Shown here piece by piece: positions 57,381 to 64,000 of a DNA stretch of 64,000 bases. The notes beneath the pieces are model-generated. The model did no database searches. It had not been told where the DNA came from and worked only from the letters and a program-made list of their open reading frames with translations. Location of the stretch: positions 434,001 through 498,000 of the forward strand of contig CAVXLG010000012.1 of assembly GCA_963762615.1 (NCBI GenBank), read 5' to 3'. Both the position numbers and the translations under genes were made by a program. The first letter of the stretch is position 1, and each line of letters opens with the position of its first letter. The DNA is from PALSA-505 sp963762615 (lineage in GTDB: Bacteria; Actinomycetota; Actinomycetes; Streptosporangiales; Streptosporangiaceae).

Positions 57381-59114
57381 CTACATCCGGTCCGGCACCG
57401 GCACCCCGAGCAGGCCAAGGCCGGTAATCAGGACGCGCAGGGTGAGCGCGGACAGTGCAAGCCTTGAATCGCGGATGGCTTCGCTGTCAGCCTGCAGCAC
57501 GGGACAGTTCTCGTAGAACGTGGTGAACGCGCTGGCCACCTCGAACAGGTAGCCGCAGAGCCGGTGCGGCTCTGTGGTCTGGGCCACCTGGACGACGACC
57601 GAGGCGAAGCCGAGCAGCCGTAGCGCCAGAGCCCGTTCGGCGGCCTCGGTCACCTGGATCGGCCCCGTGACACTGTCCGGGTCCAGCCCGGCCCGGCGGA
57701 AGATGGAACGGATGCGCGCGGTGGCGTACTGCAGGTACGGGCCGGTGTTCCCGGTCAGCGCCAGCATCCGATCGAAGTCGAGGGCGTAGCTGCTGTCCCT
57801 GGCCACCGACAGGTCGGCGTACTTGAGCGCGCCGATGCCGACCGCCTCGGCTATCTGCTGCCGCTCGGCGGCGTCGTCGTACCGGTCGGCTATAACCTGC
57901 TCCGCCCGCTCGACCGCCTCGTCGACCAGCGTGATCAGCTTGACCTGCTCACCGGTCCTGGTCCGGAGTCGCTGCCCGTCCGGGCCGGTCACCAGTCCGA
58001 TGACCGCGTGCTCCGCGCTGATCTTGTCGGTCAGCCAGCCGGCCAGGCGCGCGGTGGCGAACACCATGGCCAGGTGCAGGCGCTGTTCGGCGCCGACCAC
58101 ATAGATCATCCGGTCCACGCCGAGGGTGCATATCCGGTACCGGATCGCGGCCACGTCGGTGGTGGCGTAGCCGTAGCCGCCATCGCTCTTGCGCAGGATG
58201 AGCGGCAATGGCTTCCCGTCGCGGCCGGTGAAGCCGGGCGGGAACACGCAGAGCGCACCGTCGCTGATCCTCGCGATGCCCTCCGCCTCGAGCTCGTCGC
58301 ACACGTCGGCCAGCATCGAGTTGTAGAAGCTCTCCGGATCCATGTCGTCATCGGTGGAGAGCGTGACGCACAGCCTCCGGTACAGCTGGCGCAGGTAGAT
58401 CATGGACTCACCGACCAGCATCCGCCACACCCGCAGCGACTCCTCGTCACCGCCCTGCAGGCTTACCACCCGTTGCCGCGAGCGCTCGACGAACGCCGGG
58501 TCGGCGTCGAATTCTGCCCGGGCCGCCTGGTAGAACGCGGTGAACTGACCGGTACCGAGCTGCTCGTGGGTGGCCTTGTCACCGATCTGCAGCGCGTGCT
58601 CGATGAGCATGCCGAACTGCGTCCCCCAGTCACCCAGGTGAGCCGCGCGAATCACCTGATGCCCGAGGTACTCCAGAACGCGGACGATCGCGTCGCCGAC
58701 CACCGTGGCGCGCAAGTGGCCCACGTGCAGCTCCTTGGCCACGTTCGGCCCCGAGTAGTCAACGACGACCTTCTGGGCCGGCTCGGCCCAGGCCACGCCG
58801 AGCCGCTGATCGCCGAGCAAGCCGGCCGCCTGGTCGGCGATCCACTCCTGCCGCAGCGTGAGGTTGATGAACCCCGGGCCGCTCACCTCGGGCGGCAGGC
58901 ATACATCGGCCACGTCTAGATGGCTGCTGATCTGCGCTGCCACCTCCCGCGGCGGCCGGCCCAGCCGCTTGCCGAGCGCCAGGGCCACGTTGGCCTGGTA
59001 GTCGGCGAACTGCGACGGCCTGATCACGGGATCGTCGTCGGCGTGCTCGGGTCCGAAGGCCGCAGCAAGCGCATGGCGGACGCGCTGCGCGAGGACTTGC
59101 TGTGGATCGGCCAT
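57381..59114 (-). CDS. argS: Arginyl-tRNA synthetase
   Basis: Class I synthetase. N-terminal Add1-like domain, then the signature DYSGPNVAKELHVGHLRA (HVGH for HIGH), the HLGDWGTQFGMLIEH segment, and the DALR anticodon-binding C-terminus ending GLLGVPVPDRM. 577 residues, complete. As in many ArgRS, no canonical KMSKS; GPDGQRLRTRTG occupies that place. ATG 59114. The leader upstream (59115-59532) is unusually structured. Confidence 0.95.
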   Translation of the reverse strand: MADPQQVLAQRVRHALAAAFGPEHADDDPVIRPSQFADYQANVALALGKRLGRPPREVAAQISSHLDVADVCLPPEVSGPGFINLTLRQEWIADQAAGLLGDQRLGVAWAEPAQKVVVDYSGPNVAKELHVGHLRATVVGDAIVRVLEYLGHQVIRAAHLGDWGTQFGMLIEHALQIGDKATHEQLGTGQFTAFYQAARAEFDADPAFVERSRQRVVSLQGGDEESLRVWRMLVGESMIYLRQLYRRLCVTLSTDDDMDPESFYNSMLADVCDELEAEGIARISDGALCVFPPGFTGRDGKPLPLILRKSDGGYGYATTDVAAIRYRICTLGVDRMIYVVGAEQRLHLAMVFATARLAGWLTDKISAEHAVIGLVTGPDGQRLRTRTGEQVKLITLVDEAVERAEQVIADRYDDAAERQQIAEAVGIGALKYADLSVARDSSYALDFDRMLALTGNTGPYLQYATARIRSIFRRAGLDPDSVTGPIQVTEAAERALALRLLGFASVVVQVAQTTEPHRLCGYLFEVASAFTTFYENCPVLQADSEAIRDSRLALSALTLRVLITGLGLLGVPVPDRM

Positions 59115-59235
59115 GCGATAAGCCTACCGAGCAACCGTCCAGGGCTGTCCGCGGAACGCCCGGCCCGCGCAGGCGGCCCGCTGGGCCCGTCCGCGCGCAG
59201 CCGCAGCTATGCGCGGGACGGCTAGCGGTCGAGTC

Positions 59236-59283
59236 GGGCGCCCCTCGGATCCCCGTTACCGGGTCGTATCCGTGGGGGCGCCC
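59236..59283. other. Long nested hairpin in the argS leader
   Basis: GGGCGCCCC (59236-59244) pairs with GGGGCGCCC (59275-59283). Inside it CGGAT (59246-59250) pairs with ATCCG (59268-59272), and CCCG with CGGG around a TTAC loop. About 18 base pairs, 122 bases upstream of argS. It could be an attenuator, a terminator for plsX, or a structured untranslated leader; there is no U-tract. Confidence 0.6.
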
Positions 59284-59445
59284 TGGACGGCCGGGGAGCC
59301 TGGCGCAGGGCGACCGGGCCCCGCGTAGCCTGCTGCGCGCATCCGGCGAGCGGATGCCAGCTGCAAGAGACCGACTTACAGGCTGGGACCGCCTGGACGC
59401 GCCAGGCTCCTATTATTGGTAGTACCGTCCGGGAGCGAGTTCATA

Positions 59446-59488
59446 CGACAGGCCTGTCGACTTAAGAGCAAATCTCCCTAAAATTTGC
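59446..59488. promoter_or_regulatory. Two dyads in an AT-rich stretch upstream of argS
   Basis: CGACAGGCCTGTCG at 59446-59459 is a perfect 14-bp palindrome. GCAAAT-N9-ATTTGC at 59468-59488 is a second dyad. Together with the low GC here, they may mark the argS promoter and operator on the minus strand. Confidence 0.45.
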
Positions 59489-59532
59489 CCGCGTTTGACT
59501 AATCTCATACTTAAAATCGAATGAGTGAACGA

Positions 59533-60735
59533 TCATGTCCCCGTTTTCCCGGCCGATGGAACACCTGAGTCCGGATCCCTCGGGCCGCCCAGCGGCCTGC
59601 GCAGGAAGTGCCGCTCAGGGCCGAGCCGCTCCTTGACCTTCTCGGTGATCTCGCGCTTCTCGAGATCGGCGGCCAGCAGGCACGCTGACATCACGCCGCG
59701 TGCCCGGCTGGCACCGTGCGCGATCACCACCGTCCCGGACAAGCCGAGCAGGACCGCGCCGCCGTAGGTCTCCGAGTCAACGAGCTCAGCGAACTCGCGC
59801 AGCTTCCTGCGCTGCAGCAGGGCGCCCGCCCTCGCGGCCGGGGACGCCGTCGCGATCTGGCGCAGCTGATCGACCGCGAACCTGACCGCTCCCTCGAGCG
59901 TCTTCAGCGCGACGTTCCCGGCGAAGCCGTCGGCGACGGCCACGTCCACCTTGCCGGTGAGCAGGTCGCCGCCCTCGATGTTGCCGATGAAGCCAATCGG
60001 CATCCCGCCGTGCGGCGGGTCCTCGGACAGCAGCTCGTAAGCCCGGCGGGCCAGCTTGTTGCCCTTGCCGGGCTCGGCCCCGATCGTCAGCAGGCCCACC
60101 CGGGGCTCGGCCACGCCGTGCCAGATCTGAGCGTAGGCGACTCCGAGCTGGGCGAACTGGACGAGCATCTCGGGCTTGGGATCGGAGATCGCACCGGCGT
60201 CCACCAGGATGGTCGGGGTCGGACGGCTCGGCAGCACGACCGCCAGCGCGGGCCGCAGGACGCCGGGCAGCAGCCGCAGCCGCATCCGGGCGGTCGTCAC
60301 GATGGCGGCGGTCGATCCGGCGGACACCACCGCGGAGGCCTGGCCGCGCCGGACCAGCTGGCAGGCCATGGCGATGCTGGACCGCGGACGGCGCCAGCTG
60401 GCCAGCCCGCCCTCGTCCATGCCGGGAGAGTCCTCCGCCGCGACAATGCGGATCTCGCCGGCCGCGTGGTGGTCGGCGAGCAGCGGCCGGAGCTGCCCGG
60501 GCCGCCCCGCCAGCACCACGTGAACCCCGTGCTGGCGGGCGGCCGCGACCGCGCCCGCCACGATCTCGTCCGGAGCGTGGTCTCCGCCCATCGCGTCGAC
60601 AGCAACGATCGGCCGATCGCGTTCGGCGTTCGGCTCATGTTCTGCCGGCGGCTGCTGACTTTCTGCTGCCTGCGGCGGGCTGTCGCCGGCGGTCAGCCTG
60701 GCACCGCCTCCATGAGCGCCATGGCATACGGCCAC
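59533..60735 (-). CDS. plsX: Phosphate acyltransferase PlsX
   Basis: Makes acyl-phosphate from acyl-ACP for phospholipid synthesis. Family segments IVAVDAMGGDHAPDEIV (about 43-59), VSAGSTAAIVTTARMRL, ILVDAGAISDPKPEML, GFIGNIEGGDLLTGKVDVAV and DGFAGNVALKTLEG are complete. 400 residues from GTG 60735, with a 40-residue polar N-terminus. The usual neighbours rpmF and fabD are absent. Divergent from kamA. Confidence 0.93.
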   Translation of the reverse strand: MAVCHGAHGGGARLTAGDSPPQAAESQQPPAEHEPNAERDRPIVAVDAMGGDHAPDEIVAGAVAAARQHGVHVVLAGRPGQLRPLLADHHAAGEIRIVAAEDSPGMDEGGLASWRRPRSSIAMACQLVRRGQASAVVSAGSTAAIVTTARMRLRLLPGVLRPALAVVLPSRPTPTILVDAGAISDPKPEMLVQFAQLGVAYAQIWHGVAEPRVGLLTIGAEPGKGNKLARRAYELLSEDPPHGGMPIGFIGNIEGGDLLTGKVDVAVADGFAGNVALKTLEGAVRFAVDQLRQIATASPAARAGALLQRRKLREFAELVDSETYGGAVLLGLSGTVVIAHGASRARGVMSACLLAADLEKREITEKVKERLGPERHFLRRPLGGPRDPDSGVPSAGKTGT

Positions 60736-60894
60736 GGCGGGGGAACCACACGGTCTACACCAGCCCGCATGGCACCAAGCTTCCCACCTCCGGATCAGTT
60801 GCCGATCACCGGCGTCATCCGGCCGGGTGAGCCGCCGCCCCCGCCGCTGGGAGTTAGCTGCGGGAACCTCGTTCTTTACCTCTGCGTTTCATTG

Positions 60895-60920
60895 TTGTGA
60901 CCTCCTCGCGAAGGTCACAA
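60895..60920. promoter_or_regulatory. Perfect 9-bp inverted repeat between plsX and kamA
   Basis: TTGTGACCT (60895-60903) and AGGTCACAA (60912-60920) are exact inverse complements with an 8-base spacer, 159 bases before the plsX start and 122 bases before the kamA start. Just beyond, CTACG-N9-CGTAG forms a second small dyad. A candidate operator for one or both genes; the binder is unknown. Confidence 0.6.
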
Positions 60921-61042
60921 GCTGGCCCTACGCACTACTGTGACGTAGGAGAAACCAGACGCAGCGGGGTGTCTTGGCAGCCGCATTGGCTGATTCGCGA
61001 CCGCTTAGGTGAGGGCGGGCGCGACCAACCGAGAGGAGTTGC

Positions 61043-62449
61043 GTGACTGGATTTCAGCAGCCCCCGCCGATCCGGCCCGTATGGCCCGCGAGCCAGCCCG
61101 CCCCTCGGACGTCAGGCCGGCGATTCCACGCGTTCACGGCCAAGCACCTGGACGAGCTCACGGCGCGAGCCGGGCTGTCCCCGGCGCAGCGCCTGGCGGT
61201 TCGGGCGGTTGCGACCGTGCTGCCGTTCAGGACCAACGCCTACGTCGTAGACCACCTCATCGACTGGAACGCCGCACCGGCCGACCCGATCTACCGGCTG
61301 GTCTTTCCGCAGTCCGACATGCTGCCCGAGGCTGATGTGAGCCGCATCGCCGCGCTGCTGGCGCGGGACGCGGCGGCGGCCGAGGTGCGCGCGGCCGCGC
61401 ACGAGGTGCGGATGCGGCTGAATCCGCATCCGGCCGGCCAGCTTGCGCTCAACATGCCGGTCCTGGATGCCGAGCCGCTGCCCGGACTGCAGCACAAGTA
61501 TCCCGAGACCGTGCTGGTGTTCCCCAAGCAGGGCCAGACCTGCCACGCCTACTGCACCTACTGCTTCCGGTGGGCCCAGTTCGTGGACGAGCCCGACCTC
61601 AAGATGGCGATGGGCGATTCCAGCATGCTGGTCAGTTATCTACTCGGGCACCCGGAGGTGACGGGGGTCCTCGTCACGGGCGGGGATCCCATGATCATGG
61701 GTGCGCCGGTACTCCGCAGGTACATCGAGCCGCTGCTCGACCCGCGCCTGGACAGCCTCGAATCGATCCGGATCGGGAGCAAGTCGCTGGGCTACTGGCC
61801 GCAGCGGTTCGTCACCGACCCGGACGCAGACGAGACGCTGCGGCTCTTCGAGGACGTGGTGGCGTCCGGCCGGTGCCTCGCGTTCATGGCGCATTTCTCG
61901 CATCCGCGGGAGCTCGAGTCCCCGCTGGTCACCGAGGCGGTGCGCCGGATCCTGGCCACCGGGGCGGTCATCCGCACCCAGGCGCCGCTGATCCGGTCCG
62001 TCAACGACGACGCCGCGATCTGGGCCGGCATGTGGCGTACCCAGGTCCGGATGGGGATGGTCCCCTACTACATGTTCGTGGAGCGCGACACCGGCCCGCA
62101 GGACTACTTCGCCGTGCCGCTGGCCCGCGGCTACGAGGTGTTCCGGGATGCCTACCAGACCGTATCCGGCCTGTGCCGGACGGTCCGCGGGCCGTCCATG
62201 TCGGCCACCCCCGGCAAGGTGTGCGTGGACGGGATCACCGAGATAGCCGGGGAGAAGGTATTCGTCCTGCACATGATCCAGGCGCGTGACCCCGGCCTGG
62301 TGGGCAAGCCGTTCTTCGCCAGGTTCGATCCGGCCGCGACCTGGCTGTCCGACCTGGAGCCCGCCTTCGCCGCGCGGTTCCCGTTCGAGCCCGGCCACGA
62401 GGAACTGCCCGGACTGTGGACCCGGGAACTGCTGGAGCCAGCCAGCTGA
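61043..62449 (+). CDS. KamA-family radical SAM protein (lysine 2,3-aminomutase-like)
   Basis: 468 residues. The radical-SAM cluster motif is CHAYCTYC (Cys 167, 171, 174), spaced as CxxxCxxC, and the N-terminal part has the KamA layout (LNMPVLDAEPLPGLQHKYPE, VFPKQGQTCH). VTGGDPMIM matches the GGDP SAM-binding region. KamA proteins move amino groups between carbon 2 and 3 using PLP; whether this one acts on lysine, glutamate or another amino acid cannot be told. It has no EF-P, EpmA or ectoine gene nearby. Start GTG 61043 with GAGAGGAG upstream. Confidence 0.85.
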   Translation: MTGFQQPPPIRPVWPASQPAPRTSGRRFHAFTAKHLDELTARAGLSPAQRLAVRAVATVLPFRTNAYVVDHLIDWNAAPADPIYRLVFPQSDMLPEADVSRIAALLARDAAAAEVRAAAHEVRMRLNPHPAGQLALNMPVLDAEPLPGLQHKYPETVLVFPKQGQTCHAYCTYCFRWAQFVDEPDLKMAMGDSSMLVSYLLGHPEVTGVLVTGGDPMIMGAPVLRRYIEPLLDPRLDSLESIRIGSKSLGYWPQRFVTDPDADETLRLFEDVVASGRCLAFMAHFSHPRELESPLVTEAVRRILATGAVIRTQAPLIRSVNDDAAIWAGMWRTQVRMGMVPYYMFVERDTGPQDYFAVPLARGYEVFRDAYQTVSGLCRTVRGPSMSATPGKVCVDGITEIAGEKVFVLHMIQARDPGLVGKPFFARFDPAATWLSDLEPAFAARFPFEPGHEELPGLWTRELLEPAS

Positions 62450-62592
62450 CCGGGCGGCCGCCGGCGTCCCCGGGCGGGTAACCCGTGAATGCCGCGGAAG
62501 GATCTCCCGGGCTGGCTGGGCGGTATCTCGCCGGCCTGGGCACCGCCCAGCGCCGGTTGAAGATCTACAAGAGAGCGGCTACCAGAGACGGC

Positions 62593-64000
62593 CTAGGCCG
62601 AGGTCGTTGCCTCGGCGGGCTCGGCGGGCTCGGCCGGCGGCTGGCTGCCAGCGGCTGGCTTGCCCTGCCTGAGCGCCAGGCAGGTCGCGGCGGCGAGCAG
62701 GAGCGCTGCCACCGGCATCACCAGGGTCCAGCGCATGGCATCGACGAAGCCGTGCGCGAAGACATAATGGCCGGCCGCCTCAATCTGCTGCAGGAGCCCG
62801 GGCGGCGACCCCGGCGGCAGCTTGACCTGGGTCCCGGTCTGCCCCGCGCCAACCTGCAGGCCGCTCTTGGCCGCGTCGCGGAATCCGGACACGAATGTCG
62901 CGCGAACCGGCGCGGGCAGGACGGCGGCCCGGCTGGCAGCCTCGCTGCCCCAGGAGGCCACCAGCCGGTTCTGCAGCAGAGCCCCCACGGCGGCCGTGCC
63001 GATCACCGTTCCGACCTGCCTGACCGTGTTGAGCACGCCGGATGCCGCGCCGGCCATCCTCGGCTCTACATTGCGCATGGCCGTCGTGGCGAGCGGGGCG
63101 AACGTGCAGCCCATGCCCACCCCGGCCACGATCAGCGGGACCAGGAAAACCTGCCAGGAGGATGTGGTCTGCGCGATCAGCACGGTCGCGCCCATCCCGA
63201 TGGCGAACAGGGTCAGGCCGGCCATCAGGATGTACTTACCGCCGATCTTGTCGGTCATCCGGCCGGCCACCGGCGCGATGAACACCGAGATCAGTGAGGC
63301 AGGCGCCATCGTCAGCCCGGCCTTGAGCGCCGAGAAGCCGAGCACGGACTGCAGGTAGATGGTAAACGGCAGGAAGATGCCCATCATGCCGATCACGAGG
63401 GTGCCGGACACGAAGTTCATCACCGCGAAGTTGCGGTCCTTGAACAGCGAGAACGGCACCAGCGGCTCGCGGTCCTGGCGCAGCCACTCGGCGACAAAGA
63501 ACGCCGCGAGCAGCACGACGCCCGCGCCGAGCACGAGAGGGATGCTGACCAGCGAGTTGATCTTGCCCCAGTCGTAGGTCTGTCCTTCCACCAGGCCGTA
63601 GCAGATGGCCAGCAACCCCGCGCTGGCCAGGGCCACTCCCAGGATGTCCAGCCGGTGCCTGCGTCCTGGCCGCATGTCGGGAATGAGCACGCCGGTCAGC
63701 GCGAGCACGACCACGCCGATCGGCAGGTTGACAAAGAAGATCCAGCGCCAGTCGAACGCCGTGATGAGCAGCCCGCCCAGGGTCGGGCCCGCGATGGTGG
63801 CCGCGCCGGCCACCGCCCCCCAGACGCCGAACGCGGCGCCGCGCCGTTCCGGCGGGAAGATCATCGTGATGATGGCCAGCGTCTGCGGCATGAGCATGGC
63901 CGCGCCCAGCCCCTGGACCGCGCGGAACGCGATCAGCCAGCCGGGGCTGGGTGCCAGCCCGCAGGCGGCCGAGGCGGCGGTGAACACGGCCACGCCGACC
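62593..64000 (-). CDS. DHA2-type MFS exporter, start beyond window
   Basis: Drug:proton antiporter family, open to the right edge, so the first helix and start are outside. About 469 residues are visible with PERRGAAFGVWGAVAGAATI, DWRWIFFVNLPIGVV and later helices ending in a Pro/Glu tail. Similar to the exporter at 9804-11585. Converges on kamA, with 143 bases between the two stops. Confidence 0.88.
   Translation of the reverse strand, partial: VGVAVFTAASAACGLAPSPGWLIAFRAVQGLGAAMLMPQTLAIITMIFPPERRGAAFGVWGAVAGAATIAGPTLGGLLITAFDWRWIFFVNLPIGVVVLALTGVLIPDMRPGRRHRLDILGVALASAGLLAICYGLVEGQTYDWGKINSLVSIPLVLGAGVVLLAAFFVAEWLRQDREPLVPFSLFKDRNFAVMNFVSGTLVIGMMGIFLPFTIYLQSVLGFSALKAGLTMAPASLISVFIAPVAGRMTDKIGGKYILMAGLTLFAIGMGATVLIAQTTSSWQVFLVPLIVAGVGMGCTFAPLATTAMRNVEPRMAGAASGVLNTVRQVGTVIGTAAVGALLQNRLVASWGSEAASRAAVLPAPVRATFVSGFRDAAKSGLQVGAGQTGTQVKLPPGSPPGLLQQIEAAGHYVFAHGFVDAMRWTLVMPVAALLLAAATCLALRQGKPAAGSQPPAEPAEPAEATTSA

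Larger units (their letters stand above)
59115..59532. other. 418-bp argS leader/gap with AT-rich stretch, no gene
   Basis: Between the plsX stop and the argS start, both minus strand. It holds a long GC-rich hairpin (59236-59283), a 14-bp perfect palindrome (59446-59459) and an AT-rich stretch (about 59461-59525) unlike the surrounding sequence. I see no coding frame or tRNA-like T-loop. Confidence 0.6.

Noticed and set aside
59115..59532. tRNA gene in the argS leader
   Set aside because: No GGTTCGAATC-type T-loop or acceptor stem; the pairing is one long hairpin.
60895..60920. CRP/FNR-type operator
   Set aside because: Arms TGTGA and TCACA are 14 bases apart rather than 6, so the usual CRP spacing is not met.

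Overview
This window is dense, very high-GC bacterial chromosome with GTG/TTG starts, short spacers and many 1-14 bp gene junctions. The HspR-controlled dnaK-grpE-dnaJ-hspR-clpB operon with its HAIR operator, the DUF2516 and DUF3151 proteins, a LAL-type LuxR regulator and an LpqY/SugABC-like sugar importer point to an actinomycete, perhaps a Streptosporangiales-like lineage (inference; no rRNA is present). I saw no tRNA, rRNA, CRISPR, phage or intact transposon.

Layout. 1-9.5 kb: edge-truncated mutY, a secreted protein, radA, a TIM-barrel isomerase, dtd, a BKACE enzyme, a frameshifted asparaginase, a leaderless HTH regulator, DUF2516, a seven-copy 14-bp repeat, an AlaX editing protein and a BlaI/M56 pair. 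9.8-17.9 kb: an accessory region with a DHA2 exporter, a LAL regulator, small proteins, a DsbA-like protein, a PAP2 relic and an aldo/keto reductase. Five copies of an array of alternating GGTGA/TCACC half-sites occur here, and I did not see the array elsewhere. 18-31.7 kb: macro domain, HisC-like aminotransferase, two epimerase-like proteins, a frameshifted regulator, MurA, purB, purD, purA, GNAT, DUF3151, a decayed fba relic and pyrE. 31.8-41.5 kb: an NYN protein, a TPR-like protein and the heat-shock operon. 41.7-51.5 kb: LacI regulator with operator, lipoprotein/permease/permease/ATPase sugar importer and a GH13 alpha-glucosidase, interrupted by three minus-strand genes. 51.7-64 kb: Fe-S reductase, two-component system, a repeat-rich membrane protein, argS with a structured leader, plsX, a KamA-type radical SAM protein and an edge-truncated exporter.

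How the genes work together. The LacI gene, importer and GH13 enzyme form a coherent alpha-glucoside (possibly trehalose or maltose-type) uptake and hydrolysis unit. The chaperone operon is self-repressed through HspR. purA, purD and purB, with pyrE nearby, form a nucleotide cluster. The GGTGA/TCACC arrays suggest a local regulon covering the exporter, the LAL-linked small protein, the DsbA pair and the aldo/keto reductase.

Caution about the sequence. At least seven genes, including the essential-type purA, purB and hspR, carry apparent single-base indels, mostly in short G or C runs. This looks more like residual sequencing error than biology, so every frameshift and odd start here should be read with that in mind.
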